A program made the position numbers and the translations under genes. Shown in pieces: positions 1-13,992 of a stretch of DNA of 64,000 nucleotides (positions are counted from its first letter, which is position 1; each line of letters opens with the position of its first letter). Below the pieces are notes generated by a model. That model saw only the letters and a list, made by a program, of their open reading frames with translations, was not told where the DNA came from and did no database searches. Source of the DNA: Desulfolutivibrio sulfoxidireducens (GTDB lineage: Bacteria; Desulfobacterota; Desulfovibrionia; Desulfovibrionales; Desulfovibrionaceae); contig NZ_CP045508.1 of the NCBI RefSeq assembly GCF_013376475.1, positions 1-64,000 on the forward strand. The letters are read 5' to 3'.

Positions 1-1317
1 GTGCTGAAGGACGCCCTACGTCAACATCTGTCGCGCGCCTGTCCCGAACAGGATCTCAAGCGCTGGTTCGATCCGCTGGAAGTCGAGGTCATCGAGCCCA
101 TCCAGGTGTTTTCGGTGCAGTTCCCGCATCCCTACTTCGCCCAGTGGTTCGGCCAAAGCGTCCAGGACCTCTTCGAGAAGGAGGTCGGCCGGTTCATGGG
201 ACCGGGCTATGTCCTGCAATACCATTGCCGCACCGCCCCCTCCACCGGGGCCAGGGGCTCGGCCTTCACCGATTTCATCAGCCACATCGATTTTCCCTTT
301 GGCCACGGGTTCACCTTCGAGGCCTATTGCGCCAACGAAAAAAACCACTTCCCCGTGGCCCTGGCCCGGGAGGTGGCCAAAGGCGGGGAGATCAAATACA
401 ATCCGTTCATCATCTGCGGGGCCTCGGGCACGGGCAAGACCCATCTCCTGCGGGCCATCGCCAACGACCTGTGCCGCCATCACGACAAGCACAAAATGTT
501 CATGGGAAACGTGGACGACATCACGAACATCTTCACCGTCAAGTTTCCCGGAAAAACCTACGAGGCCAGAAAATTTCTGCACTCCTTTGACTGGCTTTTC
601 GTGGACGATTTCCAGGCCGTGCGCAAGTATCCGGAATTACAGGAAGAGCTTATCCTGCTTTTCAACATGCTCTACGACCGCAAAAAACAAATGGTCTTTT
701 GCAGCGGCGAGCGCATCGCCACCTTCGATTTCCTTGATCCCACCCTGCGCTCCCGCCTGGAATGGGGACTGGTGGTGCATCTGAAAGACCCGGACCTGGA
801 TGTGCGGGTGGACTACGTGGACCAGCACAGCCGCCGCAAGAAAATCGGCCTGGACCGGGACCAGATCCTGACCCTGGCCAGGAGGTTCGAGAACATCCGC
901 AAGCTGCGGGGCATCCTGCTCAAAATCGACGCCTTCCGGGAGCACATGCAACGCGAGCGCCTGGACGACGCCGAGTTCCGTCGGCTCATCCGGCAAAGCG
1001 ACGACCGCCGCACCGCCAACCTGACTGCGGAGCACATCGTGTCCGTGACCGCGGCCCACTTCCAGGTGGAGGTCAAGGACATCCTCGGGACCAAGCGCCA
1101 CAAAAACGTGGTCATGGCCCGGCAAACGGCCATGGCCCTGTGCCGGGCCCTTTTGGGCATGTCCTATCCCTCCCTGGGCAAGGTCTTCGGGGGCAAGGAC
1201 CACAGCACGGTGCTCTATTCCATTCGAAAAATCACGAAATTACAAAATGATAGTGACGAAACGAAAAGTATGTTCCAAACCTTGTCGAAAAAATGTCGCC
1301 AAACCGGGCAACCCTGA
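1..1317 (+). CDS. dnaA: Chromosomal replication initiator protein DnaA
   Basis: Initiates chromosome replication by binding DnaA boxes and melting origin DNA as an ATP-bound filament. The 438-residue product has an N-terminal helicase-interaction domain (about 1-75), an AAA+ core with Walker A GASGTGKTHLL at 140-150 and Walker B LFVDDFQ near 199, the LRSRLEWG sensor region near 259, and the C-terminal DNA-binding signature KDHSTVLYSIRKI near 399. The GTG start is the first base of the window, so its ribosome site is not visible and a start further upstream cannot be excluded. The linker domain is short, giving a protein slightly smaller than the usual 450-470 residues. The last 100 bases of the gene are noticeably A-rich compared with the rest. 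It is followed by dnaN, gyrB and gyrA. Confidence 0.96.
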   Translation: MLKDALRQHLSRACPEQDLKRWFDPLEVEVIEPIQVFSVQFPHPYFAQWFGQSVQDLFEKEVGRFMGPGYVLQYHCRTAPSTGARGSAFTDFISHIDFPFGHGFTFEAYCANEKNHFPVALAREVAKGGEIKYNPFIICGASGTGKTHLLRAIANDLCRHHDKHKMFMGNVDDITNIFTVKFPGKTYEARKFLHSFDWLFVDDFQAVRKYPELQEELILLFNMLYDRKKQMVFCSGERIATFDFLDPTLRSRLEWGLVVHLKDPDLDVRVDYVDQHSRRKKIGLDRDQILTLARRFENIRKLRGILLKIDAFREHMQRERLDDAEFRRLIRQSDDRRTANLTAEHIVSVTAAHFQVEVKDILGTKRHKNVVMARQTAMALCRALLGMSYPSLGKVFGGKDHSTVLYSIRKITKLQNDSDETKSMFQTLSKKCRQTGQP

Positions 1318-1586
1318 TCCGGCGGCCTGGAAAGGGACGGCCGGTTCCTTGTCCGTGCCTTTTCAGGTTCTTTTTTTTGCCCATTATATTCGTGAATTGG
1401 GACTAAAACGCACATGTCGACGGCCTCTATGACGATAACGAGAAAGAAACTTCTTTTTTATCATAAGAAAAAACCGACCGAACCGTCGGCCCGTTCCGCG
1501 ACCGTCATGTTTTCCAGCCAGACGGACCCATGTCGCCACCGTCCGGAAACCGGACGCCACGTATAGGAACCAGCAAGGAGCACCCC
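1318..1586. other. dnaA-dnaN intergenic region with an AT-rich tract
   Basis: This 269-base gap is unusually AT-rich from about 1365 to 1475 in an otherwise GC-rich window. At 1451-1473 it holds an imperfect palindrome centred on TTATCATAA (1458-1466) and flanked by T and A runs. Such a tract could be an unwinding element, a weak bidirectional terminator or a promoter region for dnaN. I looked for DnaA boxes (TTATNCACA type) on both strands and saw none, so I do not call this oriC. The region upstream of dnaA lies outside the window. Confidence 0.4.
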
Positions 1587-5140
<3,554 letters not shown>

Positions 5141-5197
5141 TTCCGGGTGAAAGAACTCGCCGGGGGGGCTTTTCCCGCCCGGACGGTGGAGCACATT

Positions 5198-7630
<2,433 letters not shown>

Positions 7631-7633
7631 GCC

Positions 7634-8416
7634 GTGCGTGCGTTCTTGACGGCGGCCCTTTTCGCGGCGGTCGTCCTGATCGCGGCCTGTGGGCAACCCG
7701 GCGATCCCGCGCCCGCCATCCTGCACGACGCCAGGACAGCCTACATCACCGGCGAGAACCTCACGGCCGAGGAACTCTACCAGCGCTACCTCCAGGAATT
7801 CCCCCAGGGCGAAAACCGGCTCGAGGCCTGGAACCGGCTCTACGACATCGCCGTCAACCTGCGCAAGGACATGCGTAAGGCCGTGCCCATCGTGGACGCC
7901 ATGCTTTTGGAATACGCCTCGGACCCGGCCGTCTTTCCGGAGGTGGTCGAGCGGGCGGCGGGACTGCACGGCGCGCTCCGGGAATGGGACATCGCGGCCG
8001 GGCTTTGGACCAGATATATCCAATTGCCCGGCATCACCGGGGCACACCGGTCCCAGGCCCGCATCCAGTTGGCCAAATGCCTGACCCTGGACAAAAAGGC
8101 GGAGCAGGCCTTGGCCGTTTTGCGCGAATGCGGGCAGTCGGGGGAGGAGTCCGGGGTGATCTTCCAGTGCCGGATCGAGGAGGCCGGGATATTATTGCGC
8201 ATGGACCAGTTCGACGCCGCCAAAACGAAGCTGCAAGACCTTTTGTCCTCAAGCGATGTGGACTCCGGACGCCGCGCCCAGGCCGGATTTCTTCTTGGAG
8301 AGACTTTCGAGGCCTTACAGCTCAAGGCCGAGGCCATCCGGACCTATGAATCCATCCTGGCCGACTATCCCAATCCCCAGGCGGTCAAGGCCCGCCTTGA
8401 ATATCTGAGGAAGTGA
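7634..8416 (+). CDS. TPR-like lipoprotein
   Basis: Predicted secreted lipoprotein of 260 residues. The GTG start at 7634 lies 3 bases after the gyrA stop, with GGAGGG at 7621-7626 inside the gyrA end, so it is likely co-transcribed with gyrA. Residues 1-18 form a signal peptide ending in the lipobox IAAC (Cys19). The rest is helical with tandem tetratricopeptide-like units (for example LYQRYLQEFPQGENRLEAWN and EAIRTYESILADYPNPQA), resembling the BamD/YbgF style of envelope TPR proteins. I cannot assign a specific role; a periplasmic scaffold or assembly factor is an inference from the fold. Confidence 0.75.
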   Translation: MRAFLTAALFAAVVLIAACGQPGDPAPAILHDARTAYITGENLTAEELYQRYLQEFPQGENRLEAWNRLYDIAVNLRKDMRKAVPIVDAMLLEYASDPAVFPEVVERAAGLHGALREWDIAAGLWTRYIQLPGITGAHRSQARIQLAKCLTLDKKAEQALAVLRECGQSGEESGVIFQCRIEEAGILLRMDQFDAAKTKLQDLLSSSDVDSGRRAQAGFLLGETFEALQLKAEAIRTYESILADYPNPQAVKARLEYLRK

Positions 8417-8439
8417 CCGGCGCGGCCCGGGCGTTTCCT

Positions 8440-8468
8440 TTGACACCGCCTCAAACGCGCCGTAGATA
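8440..8468 (+). promoter_or_regulatory. Candidate sigma-70 promoter upstream of the PilZ gene
   Basis: A perfect -35 TTGACA (8440-8445) is followed after 17 bases by TAGATA (8463-8468), which matches only half of the -10 consensus. A better hexamer, TATGAT at 8467-8472, overlaps it but would need a 21-base spacer. The site lies about 95 bases before the PilZ start, after the gyrA operon. Confidence 0.4.
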
Positions 8469-8564
8469 TGATGGGCGGCCTTTACGCGGTCGGTTCTTGC
8501 GGTTTTATTGGATTCGATCCCGTGGTCGGCAATCGTTTTTTCCAGGACATGGAATGGACGCATC

Positions 8565-9443
8565 ATGGTTTTGGATCGCATCAAACGATCACCGCAGCGA
8601 GACGACGAAGCCTTGGCCGAGCGTCGTCTGGCCGATATTTTTGATCAGGCCCAGTTGCAGCGCTCCAAGCTGTATTTGAGTTTCGAAGAACATATCACCA
8701 GTCTGGCCAACATCACCGGTACCCTTGACCGCTTCACCAGGCACAGCCTTTTCGTCGAAACCACGTCGTTTTCCTCTGTGAGTTCCAGGTGGTATGGGAG
8801 CAAGGTCACCTGCTTTTTCAAGATTCGGGACCCGGGACCCAAGCCGCGCGACAGTTTTCACATCTTTCAGGCAACCCTGCTTGACTCCAGGCCGGGACCG
8901 CAGGGGTCGATCCTCCTGGAATTGTCCGTTCCGACAGTCCTCGAATCCGGCCAACGCCGAAAGAGCATCCGCGTCTCCCCCGATCTCAAGAAGTTCCAGC
9001 ATATTGGTGTGTGGCGGTACGGCGAGGGCCAGGGACCGAACCTGCGCGATCCGCTGGCCGGAATGGAGCACTTCAAGTGCGGCGTGGCCAAGCTTGTGGA
9101 CATCTCGGCGGGCGGCGTCCGCCTTGCCCTGAAAAAAAGCCTGGTGAAGGAAAAAAATCTGGAAGTCGCAAAAAATCAGCGATTCGTGATGTACCTGCGC
9201 TTTTCGGAACCCCTGCCCAAATATCCCGACGAGATATGGCTGGTGGCCAGGGTCAGATTCGCCGCGACGGATTTCGCCACCGGGGAGGTCTGTCTGGGCA
9301 TGGAATTCATCGGGGAGGGGCGGGCCGATCCGGAAACCGGCAAGGTCGCCTGGCGCAAGGTCGTGGAGCAGAGCGTGGAGGCCATGGCCCAGCGGACCTA
9401 TGTGTGGCACGTTGATTTGTACCGCAGCAAGGGGATCACCTAG
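8565..9443 (+). CDS. PilZ domain protein (c-di-GMP receptor)
   Basis: A 292-residue protein with a C-terminal PilZ domain. The two c-di-GMP ligand motifs are canonical: R132-KSI-R136 (RxxxR) and D179-ISAGG (DxSxxG). The N-terminal about 120 residues resemble the YcgR-like beta-barrel region found before PilZ in flagellar-brake proteins. It has no signal peptide or membrane segment and is expected to be cytoplasmic. I chose ATG 8565, with purine-rich GGAATGGA upstream. An in-frame ATG at 8508 would add 19 residues without a ribosome site. Its place just before the Tad locus suggests a c-di-GMP input into surface behaviour, which is inference. Confidence 0.85.
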   Translation: MVLDRIKRSPQRDDEALAERRLADIFDQAQLQRSKLYLSFEEHITSLANITGTLDRFTRHSLFVETTSFSSVSSRWYGSKVTCFFKIRDPGPKPRDSFHIFQATLLDSRPGPQGSILLELSVPTVLESGQRRKSIRVSPDLKKFQHIGVWRYGEGQGPNLRDPLAGMEHFKCGVAKLVDISAGGVRLALKKSLVKEKNLEVAKNQRFVMYLRFSEPLPKYPDEIWLVARVRFAATDFATGEVCLGMEFIGEGRADPETGKVAWRKVVEQSVEAMAQRTYVWHVDLYRSKGIT

Positions 9444-9778
9444 CGGCGCGTTCTCGACGAAATTCGCGGGCGGGAATTTCGAGCCGCGCTGGAAAACGAA
9501 CAGCGTGTGTTTCGTGCGGAGTTGTCGGTTTTTCAAGGGACGCGCCTCCAGGACGTCTCCCGAGGAATTCACGCGGGGTTGCGGGTGGATTTCCTTGGTC
9601 CGTCTTGCCGAGAAAAAATTTATGATATCGTGGTGTTGCCTATGATCCGGAGGGTTTCCCGGCCGCGACCGGGGCAAAATCGGTCTTGATCCAGGAAAAG
9701 AGTTCCGGCAGATGAAGGGGTAGCCCGGGGAATAAGGCCAGGGGGCCAGGCGGACCGGGGCAATGCTGGAGGGCGTAC
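9444..9778. other. 335-base gap before the Tad locus, with a perfect inverted repeat
   Basis: No convincing gene is visible. At 9459-9480 there is a perfect inverted repeat GAAATTC / GAATTTC with an 8-base GC spacer, 15 bases after the PilZ stop. It could be an operator or a weak terminator; there is no T run. A -10-like TATGAT at 9621-9626 follows an A6 tract, but a convincing -35 at 17 bases is missing. A promoter for the kinase-led operon is expected somewhere here. Confidence 0.4.
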
Positions 9779-11698
9779 TTGGAAAACCTTGAGGGATACG
9801 ACATCATCGAGAAGATCGGGGAAGGCGGCATGGGCCAGGTGTACCGGGCCGTGCACCGCCGCCTTGACCGTCCGGTGGCCATCAAAAGACTGGCCCCGCA
9901 CCTTTCCCAAAACCAGGACATGCTCAAGAGGTTTCTCCAGGAGGCCCGGCTCCAGGCCCGTCTGAACCACCCCAACGTGGTCAACATCTTCGACCTCATC
10001 GAAAACGACCAGGGCATTTTTCTGGTCATGGAATACGTGGAGGGGCAAACCGCCAGGGACATGCTCCAGGGCCGGGGACGGCTGTCCGTGGCCGAGGCGT
10101 TGATGATCGCCGAGGGGGTCCTAAGCGGCCTGGCCTTCATGCACAAAAACGGCGTGGTCCACCGGGATATCAAGCCCAGCAACGTCATGGTCTCCGTGGC
10201 CGGCACGGTCAAGGTCACGGATTTCGGCATTGCCCGGCTGGTGAACGAGGAAACCGGGCTGACCCGTTTCGGCGGCGGCATCGGCACTCTGCACTACATG
10301 GCCCCGGAACTCATCAAGTCCGGCCAGGTGAGCTTCGCCATCGACATCTACAGCCTGGGCGCGACCCTGCACGAACTTTTGGCCGGAAAGCCCCCCTTTG
10401 TCGGCAACACCGACCTGGAAATCATGATGGGGCACCTGGAAAAGGAGCCGCCGAGCATCGATTTCCTGCCCGCCGACGAGGCCGGCAAGGCCTGCCAGGC
10501 CCTCATCGAAACCGCTCTGGCCAAGGACCCGGGTGACCGGTTCCCATCGGCCGAGGCCTTTTTGGCCGAGGTGCGCCGGGTCCGGGAGATGTTCGGGGCG
10601 CAAAAGCCCCGGCCGGACCAGACCGGGCCGGAGGCGGCGCCCCCCCGGATCGAGGCCGGACCCACGCCGTCCCCGCCAGGGGCCGAATCCCCGGCCGAGC
10701 CCGGCCTGTCCGCCGCACCGGTGACGCCGTCCCGGGCCAAGGGCGTTTCCGGAGACGACAAGGCCACCTCGCCGACCCCCGTCCCGCCGTTGTCCACCCA
10801 GGCCGCGCCCTTGGCGCGGGCCGCCGGGCCGTCGTCCCAGGCCGAAAAAAAACCCGCTCCCTCCGCTGGCACGCCCAAAAAGGGACATCTGGGACTTGTC
10901 GCCGGACTGGGCGCGGCCGTGGTGCTGGCCGTGGTGGTGTTTTTGGTGTTGCGACCCGGCCCCCAGCCGCCCGGCCCGGCCCCCACCGGGACGGTCAGCC
11001 CCGCGCCGGACAAGGTCCCCGCCGTTTCCCCGCCGGCCGAGACCGGGCCGGAGGCCGAACCCGTCGTCCCGGCCGGGCCGGAGGCATCTTCCCCGGCGGC
11101 CGGGCCGTCTCCCACGCCGCCGGTGACGCCCCAAGCCGTTCCGGCCGCAATGACCCCGGACCAGACCGCCCCATCCGGACCATCCACCCCGGAAGCAGGC
11201 GCTCCGCCGGCGGCGGACGCCTCCGCCCCGGGCGTCCCGACTGAAAAGGCCGAGGAACCGGCCTCCCCGCCGTCCTCGGCCGAGACGCCCGCCCCGGCCG
11301 AGGTCCCGGCCGCGCCGGAACCCGCCCCGGCCGTCTCCCCGGCCCCCGAGGCCGCGCGGGTGGCCGAACCCGCCGTCCAGGTCCCGCCGGAAAAGCGGGA
11401 AATCTATGTCGGCGAGGATGATGCCCGGCTGCGCGAACAGCCCGATACTTCGAGCAAAATTCTTATGACTCTTGACCCGGGAACGCGCCTCGTTGTACTT
11501 GAGGATGCCGGGGAATGGATAAAAGTTTCCGAACCGGACGGCCAGATCGGGTATATCAGCGCCAAACTGACGGCCTTAAGCCCGCCCGCGCCGTCCACCA
11601 CGCCCAAGGCCCCGACGCGGCCCGCGAAACCCGCGCCCAGGCGGCCGGCCCAAAAGCCCGCTGAAAGCGATCAACCGGGGTGGCGCATCGTCAAATAA
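9779..11698 (+). CDS. Membrane-anchored Ser/Thr protein kinase (Hanks type) with SH3b domain
   Basis: A 639-residue PknB-like kinase. The catalytic domain (about 6-265) has the P-loop GEGGMGQVY, Lys36 in VAIK, HRDIKPSN with Asp130, and DFG at 148-150, so it looks active. A Pro/Ala-rich juxtamembrane region (about 280-375) leads to one membrane helix (about 379-397, VVLAVVVFLVL). A long, low-complexity Pro/Ala/Glu-rich extracytoplasmic segment follows, then an SH3b domain (about 545-605, EDDARLREQPDTSSKIL to GQIGYISAKL), which may bind peptidoglycan. The TTG start has GGAGGG at 9768-9773. It opens the Tad locus, which ends with a PP2C phosphatase and carries several FHA genes. This suggests it phosphorylates Tad or FHA components. 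Confidence 0.9.
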   Translation: MENLEGYDIIEKIGEGGMGQVYRAVHRRLDRPVAIKRLAPHLSQNQDMLKRFLQEARLQARLNHPNVVNIFDLIENDQGIFLVMEYVEGQTARDMLQGRGRLSVAEALMIAEGVLSGLAFMHKNGVVHRDIKPSNVMVSVAGTVKVTDFGIARLVNEETGLTRFGGGIGTLHYMAPELIKSGQVSFAIDIYSLGATLHELLAGKPPFVGNTDLEIMMGHLEKEPPSIDFLPADEAGKACQALIETALAKDPGDRFPSAEAFLAEVRRVREMFGAQKPRPDQTGPEAAPPRIEAGPTPSPPGAESPAEPGLSAAPVTPSRAKGVSGDDKATSPTPVPPLSTQAAPLARAAGPSSQAEKKPAPSAGTPKKGHLGLVAGLGAAVVLAVVVFLVLRPGPQPPGPAPTGTVSPAPDKVPAVSPPAETGPEAEPVVPAGPEASSPAAGPSPTPPVTPQAVPAAMTPDQTAPSGPSTPEAGAPPAADASAPGVPTEKAEEPASPPSSAETPAPAEVPAAPEPAPAVSPAPEAARVAEPAVQVPPEKREIYVGEDDARLREQPDTSSKILMTLDPGTRLVVLEDAGEWIKVSEPDGQIGYISAKLTALSPPAPSTTPKAPTRPAKPAPRRPAQKPAESDQPGWRIVK

Positions 11699-11716
11699 GC
11701 AAGTCCGGAGGACGCC

Positions 11717-12268
11717 GTGAGTTCAAAAAGAGTGACCCGGATGGCCCTGTGGCGCGCGATCCTGACATTCGTGGCGGTGGTCGCGCTTTTTTCCTGCGCG
11801 CCAAAGGCCCCGCCGGCTCCCCAGGCCCCGGCCAAGCCCGCGCCGGGCAGCAAGCTGGTGACCCCGGCCGACGAGGTCTTCGCGGCCCTGGGCTGCGCCC
11901 AGAAACCCCTGCCCTACCTGATCGTCGAAAAAAATGTCCTGACCCCGAATCCGGCCAAGGCCGGGGCCGAGGTCCTGCATAGCCTGGTCTACGCCTTCTG
12001 CCCCAAGGCCGGGGGACAGGCGGACACCGGAACCCTGACCCGATCCCTGACCTTCAAGGGCAAGCGCGTGTTTTCCGACGTGACCAAGGGTGTTTCCGTG
12101 ACCCCGGGCCGGGTGGCCGTGGACGCCTTTTTGGCCGTGCCCCCCGGGGCCGAACCCGGGACCTACGCCTATGAAGTGGAATACGTCAGCGATTCCGAGG
12201 CCAGAAAGCGCAAGGCCGCCCGGGTGCTTTCCTTCGAGGACACGATCGAGCTGGTCCTGGAAAAATAA
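11717..12268 (+). CDS. Lipoprotein of unknown function in the Tad locus
   Basis: A 183-residue secreted lipoprotein. The GTG start at 11717 has GGAGGA at 11707-11712. Residues 1-26 are a signal peptide with lipobox LFSC (Cys27), followed by a Pro/Ala-rich linker (APKAPPAPQAPAKPAPG). The mature part looks like a small beta-rich domain ending in YAYEVEYVSDSEARKRKAAR. I do not recognise the family. Because it sits between the kinase and the FHA gene, it could be an outer-membrane pilot for the CpaC secretin, a role expected in Tad loci and otherwise unassigned here. That is a guess from position. Confidence 0.7.
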   Translation: MSSKRVTRMALWRAILTFVAVVALFSCAPKAPPAPQAPAKPAPGSKLVTPADEVFAALGCAQKPLPYLIVEKNVLTPNPAKAGAEVLHSLVYAFCPKAGGQADTGTLTRSLTFKGKRVFSDVTKGVSVTPGRVAVDAFLAVPPGAEPGTYAYEVEYVSDSEARKRKAARVLSFEDTIELVLEK

Positions 12269-12278
12269 GGAGGAGGCC

Positions 12279-12896
12279 ATGCTCTGCGCCAGTTGCGGGG
12301 CGCTTTTGCCGGACAACGCCACGGTTTGCGGCCAGTGCGGCGCGCCCCAGCCTCTCAGGGGGCCGTCCGCCCAGGCCGCGTCCGGGACCGCGACCGGAAG
12401 CGACGCGGCCACCATCTTCGAGCCCCTTGGCATGCGCGTCGGAGCGGCCGCATCCCGGCAGGCGCCTACGCCGTCTTTTTCGGCGGCCTCTCCGGCTTTT
12501 TCCGGAGGGGGAGGGGCGTTCGCGGAAAAATCCGCCTCCCCGTCCGCGCCGCCCCGGCCGGGCGGCCGGTCCGGGACCCCCGGCGCGTCCGAGGTCCACG
12601 GCTGGCTGGTGGTCATCGACGGTCCGGACACGGGCAGGGATTTCCGCATCGACGGGCCGACCTTCCGGGCCATCCTGGGCAGCGGCGAGGGGTCCGACGT
12701 CTTCACCCTGCGCGATCCCGGCCTGGAGCGCCTGCACGCCTGTCTGGTCCTCGACGCCACGGGCCTTTTCGTACGCGACCTGGACACCCCGGGGGGAACC
12801 ATGGTCTCGGGAGCGCGCATCGAGCGGGCCGCCGTAGCCGACGGCGACACCCTGACCCTGGGCGGGACCACCCTTTCTTTCCGGTCCTTCCGATGA
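12279..12896 (+). CDS. Zinc-ribbon and FHA domain protein
   Basis: A 205-residue cytoplasmic protein. The N-terminus is a zinc ribbon with two CxxC knuckles (CASC at 3-6, CGQC at 17-20). A disordered Ala/Ser/Pro linker follows, then a forkhead-associated domain (about 107-205, WLVVIDGPDTGRDFRI to LTLGGTTLSFRSF). FHA domains bind phosphothreonine, so this is a likely reader of the upstream kinase. The conserved GR and S-x-x-H positions of FHA are loose (ILGSGEGSD, LERLHA), so affinity may differ. ATG 12279 has GGAGG at 12272-12276; the same frame is open further upstream, but that part overlaps the lipoprotein gene and lacks a good start. Confidence 0.82.
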   Translation: MLCASCGALLPDNATVCGQCGAPQPLRGPSAQAASGTATGSDAATIFEPLGMRVGAAASRQAPTPSFSAASPAFSGGGGAFAEKSASPSAPPRPGGRSGTPGASEVHGWLVVIDGPDTGRDFRIDGPTFRAILGSGEGSDVFTLRDPGLERLHACLVLDATGLFVRDLDTPGGTMVSGARIERAAVADGDTLTLGGTTLSFRSFR

Positions 12897-13132
12897 TCCG
12901 GCCGCGTTTTTTTGGCCGCCCCGCATCGGGGCGGTCCGATGTTCCCGAGACGCCCGGGCTTTTTGGCGGCAGCGGCCATCCGGGCGGGCGCGGCGCGGTG
13001 ACCGTGGAATACGCCCTGGTCATGCTCATCGCCGCAGCCATCCTCATCGGCGTGGAGGAGGAGATTTTCCGGCCCATGGCCAAGGACATCCTCGAGAATT
13101 TCATGGAGTTCATCGTCAAACCGGACCCGTAA
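12893..13132 (+). CDS. Flp/Fap-type pilin, first copy
   Basis: A 79-residue class IVb prepilin. The class III cleavage motif is RG|AVTVEY, with the required Glu at +5 and Tyr at +6, followed by a hydrophobic helix (ALVMLIAAAILIGV). The leader is long for Flp (about 34 residues) and contains a GGSGHPGGRG stretch. The start ATG overlaps the stop of the FHA gene (ATGA), so it is translationally coupled. Residues after the helix (EEEIFRPMAKDILENFMEF) are more acidic than in the second pilin, so it could be a minor pilin. Confidence 0.8.
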   Translation: MIRPRFFGRPASGRSDVPETPGLFGGSGHPGGRGAVTVEYALVMLIAAAILIGVEEEIFRPMAKDILENFMEFIVKPDP

Positions 13133-13153
13133 CACAGTGAGGGGGAAACCGAT

Positions 13154-13399
13154 ATGGACCGCCTTTCCGATCGTGCGTTGGGGCTCTACGTTCGGGCTCA
13201 GAACACCGTCCACCGGGTCAAGCGGGGGATCAAAAGCCGCCTTCGCGACGAGCGCGGTGCGACCACCGTGGAATACGCCCTGCTCATCGCGGTCATCGTC
13301 ATCGGCATCATCGCCGCGGCCACGTACATGTTCGATCCGCTCAAGGACTTCTTCAAGGATGTGGTAAAAAAAGTCAAGGAAACGGCGGGATTGAAGTAA
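13154..13399 (+). CDS. flp: Flp/Fap-type pilin, second copy
   Basis: An 81-residue Flp prepilin and probable major subunit of the Tad pilus. The cleavage motif RG|ATTVEY is followed by the hydrophobic helix ALLIAVIVIGIIAAATYMF and a short Lys-rich tail (DVVKKVKETAGLK). The leader is about 34 residues and basic. A purine-rich GAGGGGG (from about 13139) precedes the ATG. It lies 21 bases after the first pilin gene, and the paired copies suggest major and minor subunits. Confidence 0.87.
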   Translation: MDRLSDRALGLYVRAQNTVHRVKRGIKSRLRDERGATTVEYALLIAVIVIGIIAAATYMFDPLKDFFKDVVKKVKETAGLK

Positions 13400-13415
13400 T
13401 CCTTAGGGGGTCTCC

Positions 13416-13886
13416 ATGTCCTTTGGGGAAAGGAGTGGCCGCCTGAAAGGGTCCATGAGTCGTCTGTCTTTGGGAAGGGACGGGCGAGGAGGGAGGGGTG
13501 CGCTCCGCCTGATCGCAAACCGCCCGGGGGCTGGGCAACTCGGGGCGGCGACCATCGAGTTCGCCTTCGCCCTGATGTTCATCTTCCTGATCTTTATCGC
13601 CTACGTTAAAATCTCTGAGATCTTTCTGGCCCATTCCCGGTTGCGCTACGCCGCCTTCGTGGCCTCCCGGACCCACGCCGTCCACGGTTCGGCCCAGGAC
13701 GCGGCCGACCGCATCGACAAGGACTTCACGCTTACAACCTCGGATTCCGAGGTCAGCCTGGAAAAGACCGTGAAACTGCCCAAGGCCGTGGGCACGCTGT
13801 TCGGCACCGGGGAATCCTTCAAGATCGGGCATGCGGTCAAGACCTTCTCCGAACCGTCCCAGTCCGGGGACAACAAGGCCAACTGA
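13416..13886 (+). CDS. TadE-like pseudopilin
   Basis: A 156-residue TadE family protein. A basic leader ends in a pseudopilin processing motif LG|AATIEF, followed by a hydrophobic segment (AFALMFIFLIFIAYV), then a soluble region with few cysteines. TadE and TadF are processed by the prepilin peptidase and are needed for Flp pilus biogenesis. AGGGGG at 13405-13410 precedes the ATG. It sits between the Flp genes and a TadG-like gene, the usual Tad order. The C-terminal part lacks the longer periplasmic domain of some TadE proteins. Confidence 0.8.
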   Translation: MSFGERSGRLKGSMSRLSLGRDGRGGRGALRLIANRPGAGQLGAATIEFAFALMFIFLIFIAYVKISEIFLAHSRLRYAAFVASRTHAVHGSAQDAADRIDKDFTLTTSDSEVSLEKTVKLPKAVGTLFGTGESFKIGHAVKTFSEPSQSGDNKAN

Positions 13887-13902
13887 CGCCGCGTTCCTTC
13901 AC

Positions 13903-13958
13903 AAAATACGACAGGTTTTTAAGAAAAGTACAAGTATTTAAATATATTCCTCTTAAAA
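13903..13958 (+). repeat. AT-rich palindromic element, copy A
   Basis: Intergenic element between the TadE-like and TadG-like genes. It runs AAAATACG (13903-13910), then TTTTAAGA (13917-13924), a 26-base AT-rich spacer containing AGTATTTAAA (13933-13942), and TCTTAAAA (13951-13958), the exact reverse complement of TTTTAAGA. A closely similar element lies at 41678-41733 before an ABC permease gene. It may be an internal promoter, an operator, an mRNA processing site or a small dispersed repeat. Confidence 0.55.
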
Positions 13959-13992
13959 CTCAGACACGCCAACGTCGAGGACGCGACACGAG

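Noticed and set aside
1318-1586. Possible oriC
   Set aside because: The AT-rich tract is suggestive, but no DnaA boxes were seen; the true origin may lie upstream of dnaA, outside the window.
9444-9778. Small open frames in the gap before the kinase
   Set aside because: They lack ribosome sites, have no recognisable motifs, and overlap the inverted repeat and promoter-like sequence.
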